Shown one piece after another: positions 8,335 through 17,263 of a stretch of 64,000 nucleotides of DNA. Location of the stretch: the NCBI GenBank assembly GCA_035937155.1, contig DASYVJ010000109.1:76974-140973 (forward strand), written 5' to 3'. Both the position numbers and the translations under genes were made by a program. The DNA comes from Palsa-870 sp035937155 (GTDB lineage: Bacteria > Chloroflexota > Dormibacteria > Dormibacterales > Dormibacteraceae). How positions within the stretch are numbered: position 1 is the first letter of the stretch; each line of letters opens with the position of its first letter. Under the pieces are notes generated by a model. It had not been told where the DNA came from. It saw only the letters and a list, made by a program, of their open reading frames with translations, and did no database searches.

Positions 8335-9099
8335 CTACTTCTCGAGCGAGCGCCTCAGATCCGCCGACGCCGTGAACAGCATCAGCTCGTTGTTGCTCAC
8401 CGTCACGAACCGGACTCCGTGTTCGACCCAGAAGTGCGCGGACGGCGCGTCGGGCACCCAGATGCCCACTGCGACACCGCGCTCCCCGGCCCGATTCACG
8501 ATCTCGGAGATCGCCTCGCGCACCTTCGGATGGTCGAACTGTCCTGGCAGCCCGAGCGATGTCGACAGGTCATAAGGTCCGATGAACACCACGTCGAGGC
8601 CGTCAATCGCGAGGATGCTGCCCAGGTCCGACGTGGCAAGGCGCGCCTCCACCTGTAGGACCACCAATGGCTGGGGCGCATCTTGCGCGGTGAGTGACGT
8701 AAAAGGCTTGCCCGAGTAGTGCAGCTGCCGGGTCGATGGCGAGGATCCCCGGCTGCCCTGTGGCGGAAAGCGGGTCAAGCGCACCGCCGCGGCGCCTGCT
8801 TCGGCCGACGTGACACCGGGGATGACGATACCGGCCGCTCCGAGATCGAGCGCCTTGCCAACCTCCTGGGGGGCGCTTTGCGGAACCCGGACGAACGGGG
8901 TCGTCTGCGACGCCTCTGCCGCGCGGATCAGGTGGGGCAGACCTTCCGGGCCATAAGGGCCGTGCTCCATGTCGAGGATGACGAAGTCCCAGCCCGACCA
9001 GCCGAGGATCTCCACGACCTCTGGGCTTGGGGTCTGCACCCAGGTGCCGTAGAGCACCTGCTTGGCCGCGAGCGCCTGCCTAAGGCGCTCAGGGTTCAT
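8335..9099 (-). CDS. HpcH/HpaI-family aldolase/lyase
   Basis: A 254-residue class II pyruvate-type aldolase barrel. It shows FVILDMEHGPYG (about 35-46), FVRVPQS, LQVEARLA with the metal-binding Glu, and VVFIGPYDLSTSLG with the metal-binding Asp. Such enzymes cleave 4-hydroxy-2-oxo acids or 2-keto-3-deoxy acids to pyruvate or a related product plus an aldehyde. It overlaps the MaoC gene by 4 nt, and the OB-fold gene starts 1 nt after its stop, so it belongs to the CoA-ester operon. Its substrate may be a hydroxy-oxo acid or a malyl-CoA-like ester. Confidence 0.88.
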   Translation of the reverse strand: MNPERLRQALAAKQVLYGTWVQTPSPEVVEILGWSGWDFVILDMEHGPYGPEGLPHLIRAAEASQTTPFVRVPQSAPQEVGKALDLGAAGIVIPGVTSAEAGAAAVRLTRFPPQGSRGSSPSTRQLHYSGKPFTSLTAQDAPQPLVVLQVEARLATSDLGSILAIDGLDVVFIGPYDLSTSLGLPGQFDHPKVREAISEIVNRAGERGVAVGIWVPDAPSAHFWVEHGVRFVTVSNNELMLFTASADLRRSLEK

Positions 9100-9596
9100 G
9101 AGCCGGGTGTCTTGTGGAGAAGGATCTTGATCGTCCCCGCGACGCAGACGTTCTGGTGCTGGTTGCAGATCTCAAACGCGAGGTCTGCGATGCCGCGTCG
9201 CTCGCCCTTCGGCTGCAGACCTTCGATCTTTGACGTATATGTGATCGTGTCGCCGAGCAGGACTGGGTTCACGAAGCGGATGCGGTCAAACCCGTACAGC
9301 GCCACGACCTTATGTCCGGAGATCGGCGCCAGGCCCGTCATCATCGAAACCAGCAGAAGACCGTGCGCGATGCGTGTTCCAAACGGGCCCTTGGCGGCAA
9401 AGGCCGCGTCGTTGTGCAGGGGACTCCAGTCTCCGCTGACCGCACTGAACAGCGCGATGTCCGTTTCGGTGATGGTCCGGCCGCGAGTGCTCGCGAACAC
9501 GTCGCCCACGGCCAACTCGTCGAAATATTTGTCCAGCAAAGGGGTCCCCTCCCAATGGGCCGAGCGAGCCGGCAAATCATATACCTGGCGCGTCAA
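9096..9596 (-). CDS. MaoC-like hydratase
   Basis: A 166-residue MaoC hotdog protein that would hydrate an enoyl-CoA. The hydratase signature is clear: SGDWSPLHNDAAFA then FGTRIAHGLL, containing the Asp and His of the (R)-specific hydratase active site. The N-terminal KYFDELAVGDVF is typical. TTG at 9596 is the most upstream start; a later in-frame TTG would also leave the fold intact. It is the first gene of the leftward seven-gene operon, 25 nt from operator copy B. Confidence 0.88.
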   Translation of the reverse strand: MTRQVYDLPARSAHWEGTPLLDKYFDELAVGDVFASTRGRTITETDIALFSAVSGDWSPLHNDAAFAAKGPFGTRIAHGLLLVSMMTGLAPISGHKVVALYGFDRIRFVNPVLLGDTITYTSKIEGLQPKGERRGIADLAFEICNQHQNVCVAGTIKILLHKTPGS

Positions 9597-9620
9597 TTTC
9601 AGGACGACATTCGCATCCTA

Positions 9621-9634
9621 AACGAACGCTCGTT
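9621..9634. promoter_or_regulatory. Operator-like palindrome, copy B, with a leaderless-type promoter
   Basis: AACGAACGCTCGTT matches the shared palindrome at 13 of 14 positions and lies between the divergent MaoC and SDR genes. A good -10 element TAGAAT is at 9642-9647, and the SDR start GTG at 9654 follows 6 nt later, so the transcript would begin at or next to the start codon. The palindrome fills the spacer and -35 region of that promoter. Confidence 0.65.
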
Positions 9635-9653
9635 AGCCAATTAGAATGCAACG

Positions 9654-10406
9654 GTGAAATTTGCCGGCCAGACCGCGATCGTCACCGGCGCAGGCCGAGG
9701 CATGGGCCGGGCGGTCGCCCTCGGACTGGCGGCTGAAGGCGCCAACGTCGTTGTCGCCGAGGTGGACGACGCTGCCGCGAAAGAGGTCGTCGACGAGATC
9801 GAGGAGGCCGGCGCGCGCGGATTGGCTGTAAAAGTCGACATCAGCAGCGTCGCGGATGTACGCCGGCTTTTCGAAAGAACGCTCGCCGAGTTCGGTGGCG
9901 TCGACATCCTCATCAACAACGCCGGGATCGGGATCGCCAAGCCGCTGGTCGACTACACCGAGGCCGATTGGGACAAGCAGCTGGGCGTCAACCTCAAGGG
10001 CATGTTCTTCGCCACCCAGGAGGCTGCGCGAGTGATGATCCCCAAGCGCCGCGGCAAGATCGTGAACTTTGCTTCGACGGCAGCCTTTGTGTCGTCCTCC
10101 ACCCCGGAGACCGCCTATGACATCAGCAAGGGCGGTGTCCGCCAGCTCACGATCTCGGTGGCGGCCGAGCTCGCGCCCTACGGCATCAACGTGAATGCGG
10201 TCGCGCCCGGGACGATCATGACCGAGCTGACCCTGCGCGTCCTCAACACTGAGGAGAAGATGGCCAGGGCGTCGGCCAAGATCCCGCTCGGCCGCCTGGG
10301 TAAGCCAGAGGACATGGTCGGGCCGGTCCTCTTTTTGTGCTCGGACGAAGCGAACTACGTCACCGGCCACGTATTGGTGGTCGATGGGGGATGGTTGCTC
10401 TACTAG
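9654..10406 (+). CDS. SDR family oxidoreductase (3-oxoacyl reductase-like)
   Basis: A 250-residue classical SDR with TGAGRGMG at 11-18, INNAGIG near 89-95, catalytic YDISKGG (YxxxK), and a C-terminal VVDGGW. An acidic residue after beta-2 (VVAEVDD) favours NAD(H). It opens a long rightward operon of eight genes. No Shine-Dalgarno sequence precedes GTG 9654, but a TAGAAT -10 element 6 nt upstream suggests a leaderless message. A likely role is dehydrogenation of a hydroxyacyl intermediate made by the divergently transcribed MaoC. Confidence 0.9.
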   Translation: MKFAGQTAIVTGAGRGMGRAVALGLAAEGANVVVAEVDDAAAKEVVDEIEEAGARGLAVKVDISSVADVRRLFERTLAEFGGVDILINNAGIGIAKPLVDYTEADWDKQLGVNLKGMFFATQEAARVMIPKRRGKIVNFASTAAFVSSSTPETAYDISKGGVRQLTISVAAELAPYGINVNAVAPGTIMTELTLRVLNTEEKMARASAKIPLGRLGKPEDMVGPVLFLCSDEANYVTGHVLVVDGGWLLY

Positions 10407-10412
10407 TTGAAC

Positions 10413-11645
10413 ATGCGCCCTGCGCGCGCCCGGCGCCCCTCAGAGCCAGTTGCCTCGACGCCGGCGTTACTGTTCGGGCTGCGCTGGCGACTGTGGTTGA
10501 TGACGCTCGGCCATCTCGTGATCGATTCCAACGCGGCGCTGCTCTTCGCCCTGCTTCCCCTTTTCGTCACACAGCTGCACATCAACCTGGGGCAGGCCGG
10601 TGCCCTGGCCACCGTGTTGTTGATGACTTCCAGTATCACGCAGCCGGTATTCGGCTACCTGCACGACCGCTATCCACTTTTTCCGATGGCGGCAGCCGGT
10701 CTTCTGCTCGCGGGCCTCGGGATGGGACTGACGGGTTTCGTGACGAGCTATCTGCAGATGCTCGCCCTGGTGCTCATCTCAGGGATTGGCATCGCGGCGT
10801 TTCACCCGCAGGCCGTCGCGCAGGCCTCGCGCGCCAGCGCAGGCAGCCAGGAATGGGGCATCGCGATGTTCTTCACCGGCGCTTCGATGGGCACCGGGAT
10901 CATGTCGCTGCTGATCGTCCCGCTCGCCTACAGGTTCGGTCCGCACGCGACCCTCGTGACGCTGATTCCAGCGATCATTGCGGTGGCGCTCTTTCTGCGT
11001 GCTTACCCGAGCTGGATGCGTCCGGTCCCAAGGCCACCCGGAAGCGCGACTGCAGCGGCGTCGATGCGAGCGGTTGCCATGCCGCTCAGCATGCTGCTGA
11101 TCGTTTCGATCCTCCGCTCGGCGGTGCTGACGGCTTACCTCACCTTCCTGCCGACGCTCGTCGTCTATCGGACAGGCAGCCTCGGACTGGGCGCAATAGC
11201 TCTGGCGGCCTTCCTGTTCTCTGGGTCGCTTGGCGCAATCATCGGCGGCGCCGTGGCGCACCGCATCGGCAGTGCGCCGGTGGTGGTGGTGTCGCTGATC
11301 GCGGGCCTGCTGGGGCTGCTGCCAGTGCCCTGGCTGCCCGCGCCGCTTCTCGTGCCCTGGATGGTCGGCGCCGGCGTGCTCATGTTTGCGTCTGAAGCCC
11401 AGGTGACCGCGCTCGCGCAGCGGCTCCTGCCGGCCTTTGTCGGCACCGCCTCGAGCCTGATCATGGGCGTCGGACTAGGCCTGGGCAACGCCGGCGCCCT
11501 GGTCACCGGAGCGGTTGCGGACCGTCTCGGCATCCAGGCCGCCATGACCGCGACCACGCTCCTGATGGTCGGGGCGATCGCGGCCGCCTGCGTTTACGTG
11601 CTGTCCATGCGCGGCCAGCACTCGACCGCGCCTCAGGACGCGTAG
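10413..11645 (+). CDS. MFS transporter, fosmidomycin-resistance-like
   Basis: A roughly 410-residue, 12-helix major facilitator. Helix 1 begins LWLMTLGHLVIDSNAALLFALLP, the pattern of the Fsr/YfiS group, and the loop after helix 2 carries GYLHDRYP. The basic N-terminus (MRPARARRPSE) would be cytoplasmic. It likely exports or imports a small organic anion of the pathway. TTG 10407 could also start it. The 19 nt around the start (TTGAACATGCGCCCTGCGC) recur exactly at the start of the gene at 14587. Confidence 0.85.
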   Translation: MRPARARRPSEPVASTPALLFGLRWRLWLMTLGHLVIDSNAALLFALLPLFVTQLHINLGQAGALATVLLMTSSITQPVFGYLHDRYPLFPMAAAGLLLAGLGMGLTGFVTSYLQMLALVLISGIGIAAFHPQAVAQASRASAGSQEWGIAMFFTGASMGTGIMSLLIVPLAYRFGPHATLVTLIPAIIAVALFLRAYPSWMRPVPRPPGSATAAASMRAVAMPLSMLLIVSILRSAVLTAYLTFLPTLVVYRTGSLGLGAIALAAFLFSGSLGAIIGGAVAHRIGSAPVVVVSLIAGLLGLLPVPWLPAPLLVPWMVGAGVLMFASEAQVTALAQRLLPAFVGTASSLIMGVGLGLGNAGALVTGAVADRLGIQAAMTATTLLMVGAIAAACVYVLSMRGQHSTAPQDA

Positions 11646-11647
11646 CG

Positions 11648-12655
11648 ATGAAGTTTGGAATCGGCATGTACAGCACGCAAAGACCACCCGATTCTTCGAG
11701 GACGCATCGCGACCTCTACGAGGACATGCTCCGCGAGGCTCGCCTCGCCGAAGAGGTGGGCCTCGACTCGTTCTGGATCGCGGAGCACCACTTCGCGGAC
11801 GATGGTTACGCGGCCGCGGTGATCCCCGTATGCGCCGCCGTCCTTGGTGCGACGGACCGGTTGATCGCGGGCACCAGCGTCGCGATCGCCTCTCTCTACA
11901 ATCCGATCAGGCTGGCCGAAGACGCCATCGCCGCCGACCTCCTGAGCGGTGGCCGGTTCGTGCTCGGGCTGGGCACCGGCTATCGCCCGGAGGAGTTCGC
12001 CGGCATGGCCATCGCGCCCGAGACAGATGAGCAGCGGCTCGACGAGGTCGCGGAGATCCTGGAGGAGGCTTTCACCGGCCGGCCGTTTGAGCACCACGGA
12101 CGCTTCTACGAAATTCCTCGGCTCACGATCACGCCGGCTCCATTTACTCCGGGCGGGCCGCCGATCATGCTGGCTGGCGATGGGGTCATCGACCGCGACG
12201 CCGTCCGCGCCGCCGAGCGGGGCAAGCGGTACATGATCGACCCCTCGCTTCCGCTCGATGAGATCTCACGCCTGGTCGCCCTTTACGACGCTGCATACGC
12301 GGGCGACACCACCATGGAGCTGCCCTTTTTCAACTACGGCTTCGTCAGCGACGACTCAGATGCGTGGGACGAGATGCGCGACGGCTTCACATATCTCAGG
12401 CAGACATACGATCGGTGGGCCGGCCGTCCGGTCCGCGAGGTCCACCGCGATAACCACCGCTTGATTCTCGGGAACGCGAAGCAGCTCACCGAGCAGGTGC
12501 TCGAGTACCGCCGGATGTTCGGCGACCGGCTGCACTTCGTTCTGCGGCTCAACTATCCCGGGCAGGATCCCGCGCGTTCCGAGCGGGCCACTCGGCTGTG
12601 GGGGCAGGTGGCGCAGTCCGTGCGGGATGAGCTTTCGCTCGCGGCCCGCACATGA
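11648..12655 (+). CDS. LLM class flavin-dependent oxidoreductase
   Basis: A 335-residue LuxA-like member: MKFGIGMYSTQRPP, then DSFWIAEHHFADDGY and GGRFVLGLGTGYRPEEFAG. The C-terminal third has YDRWAGRP and RLHFVLRLNYPG, which recur in the proteins at 23349 and 33692, so these three are close paralogues. ATG 11648 begins 2 nt after the MFS stop and its own stop overlaps the next ATG by 4 nt. The substrate is unknown. Confidence 0.88.
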   Translation: MKFGIGMYSTQRPPDSSRTHRDLYEDMLREARLAEEVGLDSFWIAEHHFADDGYAAAVIPVCAAVLGATDRLIAGTSVAIASLYNPIRLAEDAIAADLLSGGRFVLGLGTGYRPEEFAGMAIAPETDEQRLDEVAEILEEAFTGRPFEHHGRFYEIPRLTITPAPFTPGGPPIMLAGDGVIDRDAVRAAERGKRYMIDPSLPLDEISRLVALYDAAYAGDTTMELPFFNYGFVSDDSDAWDEMRDGFTYLRQTYDRWAGRPVREVHRDNHRLILGNAKQLTEQVLEYRRMFGDRLHFVLRLNYPGQDPARSERATRLWGQVAQSVRDELSLAART

Positions 12656-13629
12656 CTCTCCGCGTCATCGAGACAATCGACACGCACACGCTGGGCGAGC
12701 CGACGCGAATCGTCCTCAAAGGGTTTCCGGAACTGCGCGGCCGCACGCTCAAGGATCGATCCAGGGACCTGCTGCGCCGCCACAGCGACCTGCGCCGCGC
12801 GCTCATGTGGGAGCCGCGTGGTCACCTCGTGATGTTCGGCGCTGTGGTCGTCCCGCCTGCCGACCCGGCAGCCGACTTGGGCCTTGTGTTCATGGACGGA
12901 GGCGGCGCGGTGGAGATGTGCGTCCACGGCACCATCGGGGCGGTGACGGCCCTCGTGGAAACCGGCCGGCTGAAGCCGCCGCGCGACGGAGTGCTGACGA
13001 TCGACACACCCGCTGCGCCGGTGCGTGTGCGCGTCCGGCGCTCGAAGGCCGGCGTCAGCGCGGTCGAGCTTGAAGGGGTCCCGAGTCGCAGCGTGGCGAC
13101 TGGGCTGCGTGCAAACGCAGCCGGCCGAGAGGTCGTGTACGACCTCGCTTACGGCGGCAACCTGATCGCGATCGTGCGCGGCGCCGATCTGGGGATCAAG
13201 GTGCAGGCTCCCGCCTTCCGCGCGCTGGTCGATGCCGGCATGGAGGTGAAGGCGCAGGTGCAGAAGGCGTTGGCGGCGGCGAAAGGGCGGCTGGGTCCGT
13301 GGAACGAGGTCGTCTCGACGCTCATCTACTCGAAGCTTGCCGCCGGACGCTATCGCGACCTCGTCGTCTTTCGCGACCACTCCGTGGATCGCTCGCCGTG
13401 CGGTTCCTGCTTCTCCGCCCTCATGGCGCAGCTGCACGCGACGCGCAAGCTGCGCCTCGACGAGTGGGTGGAGTGCGAGAACCTGCTTGGTCTCTTTTTT
13501 CGAGGCCGTCTGGTCGATTGTGGCGGCGAGCTCATCCCACAGCTATCCGGCTCGGCCTTCATCACCGGCGAGCATCGATTCCACATCGATTCCCGCGATC
13601 CGCTTCGTCACGGGTTCCAGCTCGGATGA
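12652..13629 (+). CDS. Proline racemase / hydroxyproline epimerase family protein
   Basis: A 325-residue protein of the cofactor-independent proline racemase family. N-terminal IDTHTLGEPTRIV is characteristic. The two catalytic cysteines are present: MCVHGTIGA (Cys near 90) and DRSPCGSC (Cys near 250), so racemase or epimerase chemistry rather than the Ser/Cys dehydratase type is expected. A third Cys follows the second as PCGSC. It would invert the alpha carbon of a proline-like or other cyclic amino acid. It overlaps both LLM neighbours by 4 nt and sits with an ornithine-cyclodeaminase-like gene, which supports an amino-acid-like pathway substrate. Confidence 0.88.
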   Translation: MTLRVIETIDTHTLGEPTRIVLKGFPELRGRTLKDRSRDLLRRHSDLRRALMWEPRGHLVMFGAVVVPPADPAADLGLVFMDGGGAVEMCVHGTIGAVTALVETGRLKPPRDGVLTIDTPAAPVRVRVRRSKAGVSAVELEGVPSRSVATGLRANAAGREVVYDLAYGGNLIAIVRGADLGIKVQAPAFRALVDAGMEVKAQVQKALAAAKGRLGPWNEVVSTLIYSKLAAGRYRDLVVFRDHSVDRSPCGSCFSALMAQLHATRKLRLDEWVECENLLGLFFRGRLVDCGGELIPQLSGSAFITGEHRFHIDSRDPLRHGFQLG

Positions 13630-14579
13630 ACGCGCGCCGGCTGAAGGTGGGCGTCGTGCTGCCGACGTACCGGCGGCTGGCCACGGCCGACAACATCCGC
13701 CTCGCGGCGCAGCTCAGCGAATCGCTCGGCTTCGACTCCATCTGGGTGACCGATCACGTGGTCGTGCCATCCGCGAGCCTGGATGCGTTCGGCCCGGCGT
13801 TCTACGAAGCGGTCACCGTCATGTCGTACGTGGCAGCGATCACGAGCCGAGTGCAGATCGGGGCGGCCATCGTCATCGTTCCGTATCGCCACCCTCTTGT
13901 CCTGGCTAAGATGCTGGCCACCGCAGACCAGCTGTCCGGCGGCAGGATGATCCTGGGCGCCGGCCTGGGCTGGCTGGAAAGCGAGTCCAACCTGATGGGC
14001 GTGCCTCACAAGCGACGGGCGCGCATCGCGGACGAAGCGCTCGGCGCGATCCGTGCTTGCTGGGAAGCCGACCAGCCCGAGTTTCACGGCGAGGTATACG
14101 ACTTCGCGGGCTTTCACTTCGCGCCGAGGCCGCATGCGAATCGCCGCCTGCCCATCTTCATCGGCGGCGCTTCCACGCCTGCGCTGCGCCGGGCGGCGCG
14201 CTTCGGCGACGGGTGGATTGGCGACGGTCAGACGTTCGAGGAGCTCGAGGTCGCGCTCGGCCAGCTGGCACACGAGCTGGCGGCGCAGGGCCGCGAGCTG
14301 GGGGAGATGGAGGTGGCGATGCGCACGGGCCTCCAGGTTGCCGCCGACCGGAAGGGTATTACCGAATCGCCTTCCGAGCAAGGCTGGAAGAGCGCCGAGT
14401 TCGTGACTGCGGGCCGCACTCCATTCCGCGGCGTTCGCGAAGAGGTGGTCGCGGATTTCAAGCGAGCGGCCGAGCTTGGTGTCGGGCACCTCATCTTCGA
14501 GTTCCCTGTCTCACGGGGCGAGGAGTCGATGGCGCTTTTCGAAACATTGGCCGGAATCCGCGAGGAAGCCGGTGTCTGA
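13626..14579 (+). CDS. LLM class F420-dependent oxidoreductase
   Basis: A 317-residue member of the F420-type branch. It begins VGVVLPTYRR, has ESLGFDSIWVTDHVVVP, GAAIVIVPYRHP, SGGRMILGAGLGWLESE and LPIFIGGASTPALRRAARFGDGW. These are the usual F420-LLM landmarks in the usual order. ATG 13626 overlaps the racemase stop as ATGA. It may oxidise or reduce the cyclic product handled by its neighbours. Confidence 0.88.
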   Translation: MNARRLKVGVVLPTYRRLATADNIRLAAQLSESLGFDSIWVTDHVVVPSASLDAFGPAFYEAVTVMSYVAAITSRVQIGAAIVIVPYRHPLVLAKMLATADQLSGGRMILGAGLGWLESESNLMGVPHKRRARIADEALGAIRACWEADQPEFHGEVYDFAGFHFAPRPHANRRLPIFIGGASTPALRRAARFGDGWIGDGQTFEELEVALGQLAHELAAQGRELGEMEVAMRTGLQVAADRKGITESPSEQGWKSAEFVTAGRTPFRGVREEVVADFKRAAELGVGHLIFEFPVSRGEESMALFETLAGIREEAGV

Positions 14580-14586
14580 TTTGAAC

Positions 14587-15534
14587 ATGCGCCCTGCGCT
14601 CGCGCCGGCGCACTTCACTCGCGAGGAGATCATGGCGATCGATCCCGCGCACATTGCCGACGCGATGGCAGCAGCCCTCGGCATGGTGTCGCGTGGTGCG
14701 GCCGTCGCCCCGATACGTGCTCACATCGATCTCGGCGGTGGAGCGGGCACATTCCTCATCTCAGGGGTGCTGACCGAGCTCGACCTGCTGAGCGTCAAGG
14801 TGATCAACGTCCGGCCGCAAAATCCCGCCCGCGGGCTCGAGCGACTTCAGGGTTCGTTGACTGTTTTCGAAGCCAGCACGGGACGGCCACTGGCAACGCT
14901 GGACGCTCGGGCGGCGACCGAAGTCCGGACCTCGGCGTGCAGCGCTGTCTCACTTCGGCTGCTCGCGCGAGCCGATGCGACGGTATTGACCATCTTCGGC
15001 ACGGGTCCGCAGGCAGCAGCGCATCTGCGTGCAATCACTAGTGAGCGCGAGTTCAGTGACATTCGCGTCGTAGGTCGCAACCGGGAAGCCGCACGAACGC
15101 TCGCGGCTCAGCACGCCGGCGCCAGACCTATGCCGGCGGACGAGGCGATGCGCGGAGCACATGTCGTGGTCACCGCGACCAATTCGACCTCGGCGCTGTT
15201 TCCGTCGTCCGCTGTGAAACCCGGCATGCACGTGGCGATGGTCGGGAGTGGCAGCGCATCCGCCTCGGAGGTCGAGCCCCAGCTGCTCGCGCGGGCGGCG
15301 GCGATCCGTGTTGACCACCGGCCTACGTGTCTCGAAGAATCGGGTGAGATCGTCGGTGCCCTGCGTGCGGGACTGATCGATGAGGCAGCCGTCCGAGAGC
15401 TGGGCGAGGTCGTCCTTGGCTTGGTGCCCGGCCGCACCAGCCCTGACGACATCACGATCTACAAGTCCGTCGGCAACGGCACGCAGGATGCCGCCCTTGC
15501 AGCGCTGCTTCTAGGGATCGTCGCGCGTCCGTGA
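14587..15534 (+). CDS. Ornithine cyclodeaminase / mu-crystallin family protein
   Basis: A 315-residue protein with the two-domain fold of ornithine cyclodeaminase and alanine or ketimine reductases. The Rossmann motif is FGTGPQAAAHLRAI, followed by VGRNREAARTLA and VVVTATNSTSALF. Such enzymes use bound NAD(P) to deaminate ornithine to proline or to reduce cyclic imines. The placement after a proline-racemase-like gene suggests a cyclic amino acid or imine. GTG 14572 has a better Shine-Dalgarno (GAGGA) and would add five residues, so the start is open. Confidence 0.85.
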   Translation: MRPALAPAHFTREEIMAIDPAHIADAMAAALGMVSRGAAVAPIRAHIDLGGGAGTFLISGVLTELDLLSVKVINVRPQNPARGLERLQGSLTVFEASTGRPLATLDARAATEVRTSACSAVSLRLLARADATVLTIFGTGPQAAAHLRAITSEREFSDIRVVGRNREAARTLAAQHAGARPMPADEAMRGAHVVVTATNSTSALFPSSAVKPGMHVAMVGSGSASASEVEPQLLARAAAIRVDHRPTCLEESGEIVGALRAGLIDEAAVRELGEVVLGLVPGRTSPDDITIYKSVGNGTQDAALAALLLGIVARP

Positions 15535-16487
15535 GGCTCGGTCTCGGCATCTTCGGCATGCAGTCGGTCCCGCAGCGGCCAGATCACCACGTGAAGCTAT
15601 ATCGCGACGTGCTCGAGGATGCCGAGCTGGCCGAACGGCTGGGCTTTGACTCGATCTGGATCTCCGAGCATCACTTCTGGTTCGACGGCTACTGCCCGGC
15701 CGACATCGCCGTGGCCGGCGCCATCCTCGGCCGCACGACGCGCCTTGGCGTGGGGACGGCCGTGATGCTGCTGCCCATGCATTCGGTCCAGAAGGTGGCC
15801 GACGACGCCGCCACGATGAGCCGGCTTGGCGACGGCCGCCTGTCTCTTGGCGTCGCGCTCGGCTATCGGGATGCGGAATTCGACGGCTTCGGCGTGCGAC
15901 GCAAGGACCGCGGGAAGCTGATGGACGTCGTGCTTCCTCGCCTGGCGGAAACGTGCCAGGCCGCCGAACCGAATGTGCCGCTCTATGTCGGTGTTGCTAC
16001 TCCGATCGCAGCGCAGCGTGCGGCCAGGCTTGGACTCCCGTTGTTCGCCGACTCGACGATGAACCCCCAAGAGCTGCGCGAGATGCTCGATGCGTACAAC
16101 GCGGCTGCGAAGGCCGCCGGGGTGACTCCGCCGCGGGCTCACGCCCTCCAGCGCGATGTGTTTGTGACTGACGACCGCGAACGGGATTGGGCGATGCTCT
16201 TGCCAGAGCTGCGATACATGCGGAGGCAGTACGGCGGCTGGTCATTCCCTCAAGAGACGGACGAAACCGTGCCGTCCTACCTCGCGCGGCTCGAGTCCGA
16301 CATCGAGGCGAAGCTCAAGAACCTGATCATGGGCGACACAGTGCACGTCGCGACCCACCTGCGTGAGTTCGAGCTCCTCGGCTTCGACCTCATCGTCTGC
16401 CGCAGCCAGTTCGGCAACCTGCCGCGCGAAAGCCTTCACCGGGCAATCCAGGGATTGAGCCTGGTGCGCGAGTTGGTTTCCGCATGA
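15531..16487 (+). CDS. LLM class flavin-dependent oxidoreductase (LuxA-like, second tandem pair)
   Basis: A 318-residue LuxA-like protein starting at GTG 15531 within the previous stop (GTGA). Landmarks are RLGLGIFGMQ, SIWISEHHFWFDGYCP and DGRLSLGVALGYRDAEFDGFG. It resembles the protein at 1540-2514 more than the other LLM proteins do (same DGYCP, same LGYRDxEFDG), and like that gene it is followed by a short degenerate LLM-like gene with a 4-nt overlap. Confidence 0.88.
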   Translation: MRLGLGIFGMQSVPQRPDHHVKLYRDVLEDAELAERLGFDSIWISEHHFWFDGYCPADIAVAGAILGRTTRLGVGTAVMLLPMHSVQKVADDAATMSRLGDGRLSLGVALGYRDAEFDGFGVRRKDRGKLMDVVLPRLAETCQAAEPNVPLYVGVATPIAAQRAARLGLPLFADSTMNPQELREMLDAYNAAAKAAGVTPPRAHALQRDVFVTDDRERDWAMLLPELRYMRRQYGGWSFPQETDETVPSYLARLESDIEAKLKNLIMGDTVHVATHLREFELLGFDLIVCRSQFGNLPRESLHRAIQGLSLVRELVSA

Positions 16488-17263
16488 GGCTTGGGCTCGG
16501 CCCTATCGCATTGAAAGGTGCAACGAGGATGCGGGTGGAAAGCCTCGGCCACGAGGCGGTGGGTGCGTCGTTCGATGCGGTCTGGGTAAGCGAGTCGCGA
16601 GCCGATGGAGTGGGGGGCGGCCTCGCCGCCGCGGCGATGCTCGCGCAAGCCGTGCCGATCCGCGTCGGGGCCGCGGTCGACGCGGGCCTGTATCACCCGC
16701 TGCACCTGGCCGAGGACATCGCGATCGCGGATCTCACGTCGCAGGGACGCATGGAGGTCCTGCTGCGCTTTTCGACCGAGGCCGCGTCGCGCTATGAAGC
16801 ACCAACGCAGCGAGCGTGGTTGGAAGAGTTCCTGAAGGTGCTGACCGCGGCGCTCAGCGGGGCGCACATCCAGTTCGACGGTGAGCACCTGCGCGTGCCC
16901 GCGCGCATCGAGGCCAACCAGCCGGCACCCGAGCGACTGGCGCTCAACCCGCGGCCCGCGCAGCCAGCCGTTCCCGTCTGGGTCGAGTCGCCGGAGACGT
17001 GGCTGGAGGACCTGGCGCGCGATCTGGGATTCGGGCTGGCCACGCATTTCAAGCGTGGCGCAACCGTGCCGGCCGCCACGGGACGCTGGCCCGGCATGCT
17101 GTTGTGCCCGGCGGATGTCCAGCCAAATGACGTGCTGCTCGCGGCAGGCGAGAGCGCCGGTTATTTCGTCGTTGCTGCTGATACCGCCGAGGAGGTGGCT
17201 GCCGCTGGCAAGCGGCTGGCCGGCCCGCTTCGCATGCCCGCTTTCCCGGTGTGGATCAACTAG
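16484..17263 (+). CDS. Short divergent LLM-like protein (possible beta partner, second pair)
   Basis: A 259-residue protein that starts MRLGLGPIAL and keeps LHLAEDIAIADLTSQGRMEVLL, the barrel segment before the Gly-rich loop of LLM proteins, yet lacks EHHF and the GxGYR motif. NPRPAQPAVPVWVESP matches the later beta strand. Its size and the loss of motifs parallel the protein at 2511-3293. The likely role is a non-catalytic subunit of the LuxA-like partner. It is the last intact gene of the operon that begins at 9654. Confidence 0.65.
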   Translation: MRLGLGPIALKGATRMRVESLGHEAVGASFDAVWVSESRADGVGGGLAAAAMLAQAVPIRVGAAVDAGLYHPLHLAEDIAIADLTSQGRMEVLLRFSTEAASRYEAPTQRAWLEEFLKVLTAALSGAHIQFDGEHLRVPARIEANQPAPERLALNPRPAQPAVPVWVESPETWLEDLARDLGFGLATHFKRGATVPAATGRWPGMLLCPADVQPNDVLLAAGESAGYFVVAADTAEEVAAAGKRLAGPLRMPAFPVWIN

